Shown here: positions 55,321 to 63,918 of the stretch, piece by piece | How positions within the stretch are numbered: position 1 is the first letter of the stretch | How the letters are laid out: every line of letters begins with the position of its first letter | From: Prescottella subtropica | Lineage (GTDB): Bacteria; Actinomycetota; Actinomycetes; Mycobacteriales; Mycobacteriaceae | Length of the DNA stretch: 64,000 nt | Direction of reading: 5' to 3' | Assembly: GCF_005434945.1 (NCBI RefSeq) | Contig: NZ_SKCH01000017.1 | Coordinates: 18,540 to 82,539, forward strand | Notes under the pieces: model-generated | Told to the model about the DNA's origin: nothing | The model's input: only the letters and a program-made list of their open reading frames with translations | The model's database searches: none | Translations under genes and position numbers: made by a program

Positions 55321-58203
55321 ATGACCACACCCGTCGACCTCAACGTCGCCCCCGGCTCGATCGTCGTGGTGCGCGACGAGGAGTGGCTGGTGACTTCCGC
55401 CGAGCAGGGCAGCGACGGGTGGCTCGTCAAGGCTCGTGGCCTGACGGAGCTGGTGAAGGACACGACGGCGACGTTCTATTCAAGTCTCGACCACATCGAG
55501 CCGCAGGATCCGCGGGACGCGGAGGTGGTGGCGGACGGTTCGTCGGGCTACCGCGATTCACGCCTGTGGCTCGAGGCGCTGCTGCGCAAGACGCCGTTCC
55601 CGTACGGGGATCAGACGTTGACGGTGTCGACGCAGATGCTCGCCGATTCGCTCGGCTATCAGCGGGCGGCGGTGGCGAAAGCCCTGGACCCGCAGCACAT
55701 TCGGCCGCGGATTCTGATCGCGGACGCGGTGGGTCTGGGCAAGACCCTCGAGATCGGCATGATCCTGTCGGAGCTGGTGCGCCGCGGGCGCGGCGAGCGG
55801 ATCCTGATCGTCACCCCGAAGCATGTGCTCGAACAGATGCAGCACGAGTTGTGGTGCCGGTTCGCGTTGCCGTTCGTGCGGCTGGATTCGGCGGGCATCC
55901 AGAAGGTGCGGCAGAAGCTGCCGGCCACCCGCAACCCGTTCACGTACTTCAAGCGGGCGATCATCTCGATCGACACCCTCAAGAGTCCCCGCTACAAGGC
56001 GCATCTGCAGCGTCAGCACTGGGATGCGGTGGTGATCGACGAGTCGCACAACCTCACCAACGTGGGCACCCAGAACAACGAGCTGGCCCGCGTCCTCGCC
56101 CCGAACACCGAGACGTTGATCCTGGCATCGGCGACGCCGCACAACGGGCGGGAGGAGTCGTTCGCGGAGTTGCTGCGGCTGCTCGATCCGACGGCGGTGG
56201 CCGCGGACGGCACGTTCACGAAGGACGATGTGGCGCGGCTGCTGATCCGGCGGCACCGGCATCATCCGGAGGTGGCAACTGAGGTGGGCAGCGACTGGGC
56301 CGAGCGCGCCGAGCCGGTGCATCTGTTGGTCACCCCCTCCCCCGCGGAAGATGCGGTCGCGCAAGAACTCTCGCAGACGTGGCTGCACCCGCAGTCGGGA
56401 CGCTCCCCGTATTCGGGGCAGACGAAGGCGCTGTTCCCGTGGACCCTCGCCAAGGCGTTCCTGTCCTCCCCCGCCGCGCTCGCCGAGTCGATCAAGCAGC
56501 GCAAGACGAAGCTCGACCCGCACAATCCGGAGCAGGCCGCCGAACTGGCCGCGCTGAGCACCCTGGACGAGCTGAACGCGAAGGCGCTGAACGACGCGGC
56601 CGGTAAGCAGGCCGCGCTGGTGCAACGGTTGAAGGACATCGGCGTCGGCAAGAAGTCGACCACCCGCGCGGTGGTGTTCGCCGAACGCGTCGCCACCTTG
56701 CGTTGGCTCACCGAACATCTGCCGAAGGCGTTGGGGCTCGAGGCCGAGAACGTGGCGATGCTGCACGGCGGCCTGTCGGATGTGGAGCAGCAGGAGATCG
56801 TGGACAGCTTCAAGCTGGAGACGTCCCCGATCCGGGTGTTGGTCACCGGTGATGTGGCATCCGAGGGTGTGAATCTGCACGCGCAGTGCCATCACCTGAT
56901 CCACTACGACATTCCGTGGTCGCTCATCCGGATCGAGCAGCGCAACGGCCGCGTGGATCGGTACGGGCAGCAGTATCCGCCGGTGATCTCGTCTCTGATC
57001 CTGCAGCCGTCGGACCCGGATTTCTCCGGTGATCTGCGGGTGCTGTCGCGGCTGTTGGAGCGGGAGAATCTGGCGCACGGCACGCTCGGTGATGTGGCGT
57101 CGCTGATGGGCAAGCATTCGGTGACGGATGAGGAGAACGCGATCCGCGACGTGCTGATCGGCAAGTCCACTCTCGACGAGGAGATCCGCGACGTCGCCGA
57201 TGTGGCCGCCGGAGACGACCTGGATGCGTTCTTCGCGCAGTTCGATCTGGACGAGACCGCCGACGACGCCCCGGAGGCCGCGCTGCCGCAGGCGCCGCGG
57301 CAGAGCCTGTATGCCGACGATCTGACCTTCCTGGACGAGGCACTCAAGGCCGCGTTCCATGATGTGCCGCATGCGACGCCGGAGGCCGGTGGTGTGGGCT
57401 GGACGGTTCACACCAATCATGCGGTGGCGGAGTTGACGCCGCCGCGGGATCTGCGGCAGCGGCTCGGCCAGTTGCCGCAGAACTATCTGCAGCACGGCCG
57501 GGTTCTCGAACGCCTCACGCTCGCTACGTCCCCGGAGGTCGGTAACGCGCAGCTCGCCGCGGCGAAGGAGGGCAAGGGTGTGGCGGGCACGACGTGGCCG
57601 GAGGCCCACTTCCTGGGCCCGCTGCACCCGGTGCTGGACTGGGCAAGCGACCGCGCGCTGAGTGCGTTGGGGCGGAATCAGATCTTCGTGATCCGTGGTG
57701 ACGTGGATGCGCCGACGGTGCTGCTGATGGGCACGCTGATGAATCGGCGCGGGCAGTTGATCTCGCGGGTGTTCTCCACGGCCGAGTTCCCGAATCCGGC
57801 CAACCCCGATTTCTGTTCGGTGACGCCGGTGGAAAGTCTCGATTTCCTCACCACCGACACCGGGCTGCGGCCAGGCTCGTCGAATCCCGGCCCGGTCGCC
57901 GACGCCGCCAGCTACCGGCGCCTGGTGCCGACCGCGGTGGACCACGCGACCAAGGCGATGCGGCTGGTGCTCGACACGCAGGAGAGTGCCGCGAACGAGC
58001 GACTCGACCGGTGGCGGGCACGCGCCGATCGGTGGCGGGCCGGGGCGAGTGGCCAGTTGGAGTTGTTCTCGGCGCAGAAGCTCAAGGTGGCGAAGCTCCG
58101 TTCTCGCGTGAACGAGGAGCAGCGCCTCGCCGAGTCTCTTGCCCCCACCCAGCAGCTGGTGCGTCCGCTGCTGTTGATCGTTCCCACTGATCATGTCGGC
58201 TGA
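55321..58203 (+). CDS. drmD: DISARM SNF2-type helicase DrmD
   Basis: A 960-residue SNF2/RapA-like protein. Motif I is ADAVGLGKTLEIGM (about residue 137), motif II VVIDESHNLTN (DESH, about 236), motif III LASATPHNG, motif V VTGDVASEGVNLH and motif VI IRIEQRNGRVDRYGQ (about 540). The N-terminal 50 residues form a small beta domain (PGSIVVVRDEEWLV), seen in SNF2 proteins of defence loci. DrmD plus an adenine methyltransferase define DISARM class 1, and the DrmMI-like gene follows 0.85 kb downstream. The start ATG at 55321 lies only about 50 bp from the insertion element's target duplication, so the promoter may be altered. Confidence 0.87.
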   Translation: MTTPVDLNVAPGSIVVVRDEEWLVTSAEQGSDGWLVKARGLTELVKDTTATFYSSLDHIEPQDPRDAEVVADGSSGYRDSRLWLEALLRKTPFPYGDQTLTVSTQMLADSLGYQRAAVAKALDPQHIRPRILIADAVGLGKTLEIGMILSELVRRGRGERILIVTPKHVLEQMQHELWCRFALPFVRLDSAGIQKVRQKLPATRNPFTYFKRAIISIDTLKSPRYKAHLQRQHWDAVVIDESHNLTNVGTQNNELARVLAPNTETLILASATPHNGREESFAELLRLLDPTAVAADGTFTKDDVARLLIRRHRHHPEVATEVGSDWAERAEPVHLLVTPSPAEDAVAQELSQTWLHPQSGRSPYSGQTKALFPWTLAKAFLSSPAALAESIKQRKTKLDPHNPEQAAELAALSTLDELNAKALNDAAGKQAALVQRLKDIGVGKKSTTRAVVFAERVATLRWLTEHLPKALGLEAENVAMLHGGLSDVEQQEIVDSFKLETSPIRVLVTGDVASEGVNLHAQCHHLIHYDIPWSLIRIEQRNGRVDRYGQQYPPVISSLILQPSDPDFSGDLRVLSRLLERENLAHGTLGDVASLMGKHSVTDEENAIRDVLIGKSTLDEEIRDVADVAAGDDLDAFFAQFDLDETADDAPEAALPQAPRQSLYADDLTFLDEALKAAFHDVPHATPEAGGVGWTVHTNHAVAELTPPRDLRQRLGQLPQNYLQHGRVLERLTLATSPEVGNAQLAAAKEGKGVAGTTWPEAHFLGPLHPVLDWASDRALSALGRNQIFVIRGDVDAPTVLLMGTLMNRRGQLISRVFSTAEFPNPANPDFCSVTPVESLDFLTTDTGLRPGSSNPGPVADAASYRRLVPTAVDHATKAMRLVLDTQESAANERLDRWRARADRWRAGASGQLELFSAQKLKVAKLRSRVNEEQRLAESLAPTQQLVRPLLLIVPTDHVG

Positions 58204-58247
58204 ACTCGTCTGCGGTGACCTCTCGACGGTCACCCCCTCACACGATA

Positions 58248-58269
58248 TTGTGTACACATCGTTACACAA
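58248..58269. promoter_or_regulatory. Operator-like palindrome upstream of antitoxin gene
   Basis: TTGTGTA-CACATCGT-TACACAA is a perfect 7-bp inverted repeat with an 8-nt spacer. A second perfect palindrome, TGTGTACACA, overlaps it at 58249-58258. It lies 13 bp upstream of the antitoxin start and overlaps a likely promoter, the standard place for Phd-type autoregulation (inferred). Confidence 0.6.
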
Positions 58270-58282
58270 CAGGAGGTTGGCG

Positions 58283-58540
58283 ATGAGCGTGACCGTAGGG
58301 GTCCGGGAGTTCCGACAGGATCTTGCCGACTACATCGATCAAACCGAACCGGTGACGGTAACCCGCCACGGGCGCACGGTGGGCGTGTTCATCCCCGTTC
58401 ATCAGGACCGCAGAGCCGAGCTCACCGCCTACACCGAAGCAGCGAAGAAGGCCGGGGCGTTGCTGGTCGAGTTGGGGGCCACCGAGGATGAGGTCGTCGC
58501 CGAGTTCGAGGCACTGCGCAAGGGGGACGGGAGCGCGTGA
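58283..58540 (+). CDS. Phd/YefM-family antitoxin
   Basis: An 85-residue antitoxin. The N-terminal DNA-binding Phd/YefM fold reads VGVREFRQDLADYIDQTEPV and VTRHGRTVGVFIPVH, and the C-terminal helix that would wrap the toxin is acidic (ATEDEVVAEFEALRKGD). The ATG at 58283 has an ideal ribosome binding site (aggagg, 6 nt). It overlaps the toxin gene by GTGA. A longer start at 58193 would overlap the drmD end and has no support. Confidence 0.9.
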   Translation: MSVTVGVREFRQDLADYIDQTEPVTVTRHGRTVGVFIPVHQDRRAELTAYTEAAKKAGALLVELGATEDEVVAEFEALRKGDGSA

Positions 58541-58962
58541 CGCCGCGACGCATCGTCCTCGATGCGAACATTCTGATCCGAGGAGTGCTCGGCGTTCGTG
58601 TTCGGGATCTGATCGATCGGTACGGGGAGGAGATCGTGTTCTTCACACCCGAGCTCGCATTTACTGAAGCCGAGAAGCACCTGCCGACCATCGCGACGAA
58701 ACGCGGCGTCGACCCGTCACCACTGCTGACGGCCCTCCACCGACTCCGCACGGTCGTCGAAGCGGTCGGCTCTGACGTCACGTCCCCGTTGGAGCAGGCC
58801 GCCATGGCGCGGATCGGGACGCGCGACCCGATGGACTGGCCGATTGTCGCGGCGGCGCTCGCACTCGACTGCCCCATCTGGACCGAGGATCGCGACTTCT
58901 TCGGTGTGGGTGTACCGACGTGGACATCCACCCATGTTGAAATCTATCTGCGCGGTGACTGA
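58537..58962 (+). CDS. PIN-domain toxin (VapC-like)
   Basis: A 141-residue PIN-domain ribonuclease-type toxin. The acidic residues are placed as expected: Asp in IVLDANILIRG (residue 9), Glu in FTEAEKH, Asp in TRDPMDWPIVAAAL and Asp in WTEDRDFFGVG. VapC toxins cleave RNA and are held by the antitoxin encoded just before. It sits between drmD and the DrmMI-like gene on the same strand. Confidence 0.88.
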   Translation: MTPRRIVLDANILIRGVLGVRVRDLIDRYGEEIVFFTPELAFTEAEKHLPTIATKRGVDPSPLLTALHRLRTVVEAVGSDVTSPLEQAAMARIGTRDPMDWPIVAAALALDCPIWTEDRDFFGVGVPTWTSTHVEIYLRGD

Positions 58963-59059
58963 CCACCCACGCAACGCACCGCTTTCCCCGCGCCCGCGTT
59001 GATCCATAGTTGTCGAACTCGGGGCCAAGGCTCCTCACCTGGAAAGGACCCGCAACGTC

Positions 59060-62000
59060 GTGGCGTCTTTCGATTCCATCGTCATCGGCGAGGACTGGAT
59101 CAGCGAGCACTACTTCACCACCGATTCGGTGAAGGAGTCGTTCCACGGCAAGGTGCTCGAGCTGCGCAAGGGCTGGGATGCAGAGAAGAAGGCGGGTCGG
59201 TCGACGGTCCGCGACGACCTGCTGGCCGCTACCGGGGATCTGCGGACGACGCTGGCCGCGCTGGCGGAGAACCCGGACGCCGCCGACGACGCGCACGCCC
59301 TGACCCGGTCCGCGTTCGGCTACCCGGCCGCGCTGTCGACGTTCACTGCGGAGCGCGCCGGCTCCGAGTTGGAGATCCCCGACGCCCAGCTCGACGGCGT
59401 CACGGGTGCGCTGTTTCTGCAGGCGGTTCCGGTCGCGTCGATCGAGGATCTCCTCGACCCCGAGACCGGACGCTTGATCACGCCGGCCGTCGAGGACGGC
59501 AAGCCGATCGAGTCGGCGTCGAAGGCGGTGTCGGCGGCGTTCCGGTCGGACGCTCCCCCGGCGTTCGTGGTGGTGCAGGCCGGGCAGTGGCTGCTGCTCG
59601 CCGAGGCCGAGCGGTGGGCGGAGGGACGGTACCTGGCCGTCGATCTGTTGGTGGTGGCCGAGCGCCGGCACGAGGCGAAGGGCGGCGAGATCGACCGTGT
59701 CGCCGCCATGTTCGGCAAGCAGGCGCTGCAGCCGGACGCGGACGGCAACATTTGGTGGGCGGGCGTGCTGGAGGATTCGGTCAAGCACACCGTCGGGGTG
59801 TCGAAGGATCTGCGCGAGGGCATCCGGCTGTCCATCGAGATCATCGCCAACGAGGTCGTCCGTCGCCGCGCCACCCAGGGGCTGACGCTGGACAGGATCG
59901 ACGGGCAGGACCTGGCGAAGCATTCGTTGCGCTTCCTGTACCGAATCCTGTTCCTGCTGTATGCGGAGGCGTCCCCGGAGATGCGGGTGCTGCCGACCGG
60001 CGCCGCGGAGTACGAGGAGGGTTATGGCCTGGACCGGCTGCGGGAGCTGACGCTGACGGAACTGGTGTCGGAGCAGTCCCGCACCGGCACCCACCTGTAC
60101 GAGTCGCTGGCGACGCTGTTCCGGCTCGTCGACAAGGGCCACACCCCCGCCGTCCGCGAGAACGTGGCGAACGATCCGGCGCCGGGCTTGGAGTTCCAGC
60201 CGCTGCGCGCCGACCTGTTCTCCCCCGCCTCGACGGCACTGATCGACGAGGTAGGCCTGGGCAACGAGGCCACCCAGCGGATACTCGAGCATCTGCTGCT
60301 GTCGAAGGAATCGAAGGGCCGCAAGGGCGCCGAGCGCGGCTTCATCAGTTACGCGGAGCTAGGCATCAACCAGCTGGGCGCGGTGTACGAGGGCCTGATG
60401 AGCTACACCGGGTTCTTCGCGGAGGAGGACCTGTACGAGGTCGCGAAGAACGGTGACCCGGAGAAGGGGTCGTGGGTGGTCCCGGTGGACCGCTCCGATC
60501 ACCTGGACGAGAAGGACTTCGTCCGGACGCTCGACGAGGCAACCGGCGAGGAGAAGCCGGTGCTGCACCGCAAGGACACCTTCGTGTTCCGGCTCGCCGG
60601 CCGCGAACGCCAGCAGTCCGCGTCGTACTACACGCCGGAGGTGTTGACGAAGTTCGTGGTCTCGCAGGCTCTGGAGGAGCTGCTGGATCAGGACGGCACG
60701 TGGACCGCGCCGGAGCAGATCCTGGAGTTGACGATCTGCGAGCCGGCGCTGGGATCTGGCGCGTTCGCGATCGAGGCGGTCCGCCAGCTCGCCGCCGAGT
60801 ACCTGAAGCGGCAGCAGGAGGATCTGGGTGAGCTGATCGACGCCGATCAGTACCCGATCGAGCTGCAGAAGGTGAAGGCGCACATCGCGCTGCACCAGGT
60901 GTACGGGGTGGACCTCAACGCCACCGCCGTCGAGCTCGCGGAGATCTCGCTGTGGCTGGACACGATGGTGGCGGGCCTGCAAGCCCCGTGGTTCGGGCTG
61001 CACCTGCGTCGCGGCAACTCACTGATCGGCGCGCGGCGGTCGGTGTACGCGCCGAGCCTGCTGACGAAGAAGCAGTGGCTGAAGACCCCCGCGAAGGACG
61101 TCCCGCTCGGCGAGGAGATCGACGCCGGCATCCACCACTTCCTGCTGCCCTCCGACGGTTGGGGTGCGGTGATCGACACCGCCGAGGCCAAGACGTATGC
61201 GCCGGAGAAGCGCGAAGAGTTACGACTGTGGCGCAATGAAATCCGCAAGTCGCCGAGCAAGGCGATGGTGAAGCGCCTGCAGGCGCTTGCGCAGCGGGTG
61301 GAGACGTTGTGGGAGTTCACGCTGCGTCGCCTGACGATCGCGGAGTCGGAGATCCGACGCGACATCGACGTGTGGGGGTTGCAGCATGAGGAGCAGCCGC
61401 CGGTCGCGGTGACGCGGGAGCAGATCGAACGAGCACTGCATGACGAGAACGGCGCATACCGCCGGCTGCGCCGTGCACTGGATGCATGGTGTTCGCTCTG
61501 GTTCTGGCCGCTGACGACGGATATCACTCCCCCCGATTGGGATCAGTGGGTCGGTGGTCTGGAAGCGATTCTGGGTGTGCCACCGAAAGCCGACAAGTTC
61601 GAGAAGCTCGGGCAGTTCAGCTTCTCCGGTGACATGGACTGGGAAGAACTCGACAAGGCCGAGGACATCGATCGAGTCTTCGCCCAGGCCTTGCCGATCG
61701 AGAAGGCACTCGACGGCTTCCCGTGGCTGACGGTCGCCGCCGGCATCTCTGATACGCAGGGCTTCTTCCACTGGGAGTTGGACTTTGCACCGGTGTTCGC
61801 ACGCGGCGGGTTCGACCTGCAGGTCGGTAACCCGCCGTGGGTTCGCCCTCGCTCGGATATCAACGCACTCCTTGCGGAGGGTGACCCGTGGTGGCAGCTC
61901 GCAATCAAGCCGACGCAGGAGCAGGTCAAGGCCACGCGTGACGTGACGCTCGCGCTACCCGGCATTCGTGACCTCGTTCTGCAAGGAACCGTCGACGTTG

Positions 62001-63724
62001 CGTCGACGTCGGCCTTTGTGGGTTCAGCGAACGAGTACCCGCTGCTCGCGGGCCTCCAGCCCGATCTCTATCGCTGTTTCATGACGTTGACGTGGCGAAA
62101 CACCAAACCGACAGGTTCGGTCGGCCTCATCCACCTCGAATCCCACTTCACCGACGAGAAGGCCGGCAGCCTGCGGGCCGAGACCTACCGCAGGCTGCGC
62201 CGACACTGGCAGTTCATCAACGAACTTCAGCTGTTTGAGATTCAACATCAGAAGCGCTATGGCGTGAACGTGTACGGCGACAGTCGGCAGCCTGACTTTC
62301 GCCAGGCTGCGTCGCTGTACCATCCGGACACCGTGACCCGATCCCTCGAACATGATGGTTCAGGCACCGAGCCCGGCATCAAGGACCTCGACGGCAACTG
62401 GGACCTCCGGCCGCACGCCTCACGTATCGTCACCGTCACCCCCGACACACTGAAGTCCTGGCACGCGGTCCTCGAAACCGAAGACATCCCCGTCGCAGAG
62501 ACGCGAATGGTGTACGCCGTCAACAAGTCAACCGCAGCGGTGCTGGAGAAGCTGGCGAAGGCGCCGCGTTTGTCTGCGCTTGACCTGCAATTCTCGCCAG
62601 GATGGCACGAAAAGAACGACCGCACGAAGGGCTTCTTCGACTCGGAGTGGGGCGTGCCGGAATCGTGGGATTCGGTGATCCTGCAGGGATCGCATCTGTC
62701 CGTCGGGCGGCCGTTGTACAAGTACCCGAACGAGTCGATGCTCCACAACACGGACTGGACAGAGTGCGATCTCGAAGCGATCGCGCCGGACGAGATTCCC
62801 GTGACGTCCTACAAGCCGCGCGGTGACCGGGCACGATACGACGCCGCCTATACCCACTGGAAGACCGAACCAGAAGGCTTGTCCATCTCTGCCCGCGACC
62901 ACTACCGCCTCGCGTGGCGCAACATGGCCGCAAACACCGGCGAGCGCACCTTCATCCCGGCGATCATCCCTCCGGGGACTGCCCATATCCACGGGATATC
63001 ATCGGTCGGTCTCCCGGAATCTGACGTAACCCTCACGGTGGTAGGCGGATTCGCAACGTCGCTGCTACATGATTTCGCGGTCAGAGTGGCCCCAAAATCG
63101 ACGATCTCAGCCGCGACGCTGGATCGCCTACCGTTCGTCGATGATGACGTGCTCCGCCCGATGATCCTGCTGCGGAGCCTGCGCCTGAATTGCGTGACGT
63201 CCGCGTACTCGGCGCTATGGCAGTCCTGCTTTGATCCCGGGTTCGCCGACGACGCGTGGACGACTGGCGGGCTCCACTATGAGGGGCGCCCGAAGCTCGG
63301 GGCCGTGACCAGCGAGTGGACCCCCGAATCACCTCTTCGACGACCTGCGGCGAGGCGACAAGCAATGTTGGAGCTGGACGTGCTTGTGGCCATCGCCTTG
63401 AGGATCGAAGTAGATGAGCTTTGCACGATCTATCGGACTCAGTTCCCGGTACTCTACGGATACGACCGGCGAACCCGGCATTACGACACTGCAGGGAGGC
63501 TCGTACCCTCCGACGTCATGGCGCAATGGCGAAGACAACCTGCCGCGTTGCGGGGCGAACCCCTAGCTTTCGCGCACCCCTGCTGGCGGGGTTGCTGTGA
63601 ACCTCTGGACTCAACTCACCCTGACACGCAGGGGTTCGAGCCGCTTGATCGTGAGGCAGACATGCGGCTGGCATTTCGAGACCTTCAAGAGCGCGTTGTC
63701 ATACGTCGCTCGAACTCGGCGTAG
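59060..63724 (+). CDS. drmMI: Adenine-specific DNA methyltransferase (DrmMI-like)
   Basis: A 1554-residue N6-adenine methyltransferase. It has the approach region SASYYTPEVLTKFVV (about residue 522), motif I CEPALGSGAFAIEAV (about 562) and motif IV VGNPPWVRP (NPPW, about 923). The long insert between them and the C-terminal 600 residues probably hold the target-recognition region. The N-terminal 450 residues are helical and unassigned; no nuclease motif is obvious. Its place after drmD suggests DrmMI of DISARM class 1, though PglX/Eco57I-type enzymes look similar. GTG 59060 follows ggaaagga. From about 61.4 kb onward, codon choice is visibly less GC-biased than in the first part of the gene. 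Confidence 0.85.
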   Translation: MASFDSIVIGEDWISEHYFTTDSVKESFHGKVLELRKGWDAEKKAGRSTVRDDLLAATGDLRTTLAALAENPDAADDAHALTRSAFGYPAALSTFTAERAGSELEIPDAQLDGVTGALFLQAVPVASIEDLLDPETGRLITPAVEDGKPIESASKAVSAAFRSDAPPAFVVVQAGQWLLLAEAERWAEGRYLAVDLLVVAERRHEAKGGEIDRVAAMFGKQALQPDADGNIWWAGVLEDSVKHTVGVSKDLREGIRLSIEIIANEVVRRRATQGLTLDRIDGQDLAKHSLRFLYRILFLLYAEASPEMRVLPTGAAEYEEGYGLDRLRELTLTELVSEQSRTGTHLYESLATLFRLVDKGHTPAVRENVANDPAPGLEFQPLRADLFSPASTALIDEVGLGNEATQRILEHLLLSKESKGRKGAERGFISYAELGINQLGAVYEGLMSYTGFFAEEDLYEVAKNGDPEKGSWVVPVDRSDHLDEKDFVRTLDEATGEEKPVLHRKDTFVFRLAGRERQQSASYYTPEVLTKFVVSQALEELLDQDGTWTAPEQILELTICEPALGSGAFAIEAVRQLAAEYLKRQQEDLGELIDADQYPIELQKVKAHIALHQVYGVDLNATAVELAEISLWLDTMVAGLQAPWFGLHLRRGNSLIGARRSVYAPSLLTKKQWLKTPAKDVPLGEEIDAGIHHFLLPSDGWGAVIDTAEAKTYAPEKREELRLWRNEIRKSPSKAMVKRLQALAQRVETLWEFTLRRLTIAESEIRRDIDVWGLQHEEQPPVAVTREQIERALHDENGAYRRLRRALDAWCSLWFWPLTTDITPPDWDQWVGGLEAILGVPPKADKFEKLGQFSFSGDMDWEELDKAEDIDRVFAQALPIEKALDGFPWLTVAAGISDTQGFFHWELDFAPVFARGGFDLQVGNPPWVRPRSDINALLAEGDPWWQLAIKPTQEQVKATRDVTLALPGIRDLVLQGTVDVASTSAFVGSANEYPLLAGLQPDLYRCFMTLTWRNTKPTGSVGLIHLESHFTDEKAGSLRAETYRRLRRHWQFINELQLFEIQHQKRYGVNVYGDSRQPDFRQAASLYHPDTVTRSLEHDGSGTEPGIKDLDGNWDLRPHASRIVTVTPDTLKSWHAVLETEDIPVAETRMVYAVNKSTAAVLEKLAKAPRLSALDLQFSPGWHEKNDRTKGFFDSEWGVPESWDSVILQGSHLSVGRPLYKYPNESMLHNTDWTECDLEAIAPDEIPVTSYKPRGDRARYDAAYTHWKTEPEGLSISARDHYRLAWRNMAANTGERTFIPAIIPPGTAHIHGISSVGLPESDVTLTVVGGFATSLLHDFAVRVAPKSTISAATLDRLPFVDDDVLRPMILLRSLRLNCVTSAYSALWQSCFDPGFADDAWTTGGLHYEGRPKLGAVTSEWTPESPLRRPAARRQAMLELDVLVAIALRIEVDELCTIYRTQFPVLYGYDRRTRHYDTAGRLVPSDVMAQWRRQPAALRGEPLAFAHPCWRGCCEPLDSTHPDTQGFEPLDREADMRLAFRDLQERVVIRRSNSA

Positions 63725-63891
63725 GCGCAACGCAGATCTTCCTCACGATCCAGGGTCGAGAACGGCAGAGCGTACTCGTAGGTGCGGCCACTACCTGGAT
63801 GTGTACCGACGAGCTCGCCCGGGGCGTACGTACCGGCGTTCTGCCCGCGCTTCCTCCAATCCGTCTGGACCGAGGTGGGGACTGCCCCCAC
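63685..63891 (-). pseudogene. Fragment of an unidentified gene (3' end) cut by an IS3-like element
   Basis: The minus-strand reading gives a compact, protein-like C-terminus (YAPGELVGTHPGSGRTYEYA, REEDLRCAYAEFERRM) that overlaps the end of the methyltransferase gene by 40 bp. The only upstream starts fall in the probable end of the neighbouring IS3-like element, so this looks like the remnant of a longer gene. The family is not recognised, and the reading could be spurious. Confidence 0.35.
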
Positions 63892-63918
63892 TTCAGTTGA
63901 CTCATGGGGTGGAGAGGC

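Larger units (their letters stand above)
26351..63724. other. Defence island (DISARM-, Druantia- and R-M-like genes)
   Basis: Nearly every gene here is a helicase, DNA methyltransferase, GHKL ATPase, DNA-modification sensor or toxin-antitoxin component, in four transcription blocks of alternating direction (26351-39000 minus, 39352-43327 plus, 43335-53866 minus, 55321-63724 plus). The left neighbour is an ESX cassette; the right edge carries a gene fragment and an IS3-like transposase end. No integrase, tRNA gene or attachment repeat was seen within the window, so the true right boundary is unknown. Confidence 0.8.

Noticed and set aside
55558..58269. Long minus-strand frame opposite drmD
   Set aside because: Plus-strand SNF2 motifs are complete; the minus frame has no recognisable domain.
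26351..63724. CRISPR array or cas genes in the island
   Set aside because: No regularly spaced direct repeats and no Cas-like protein were seen.
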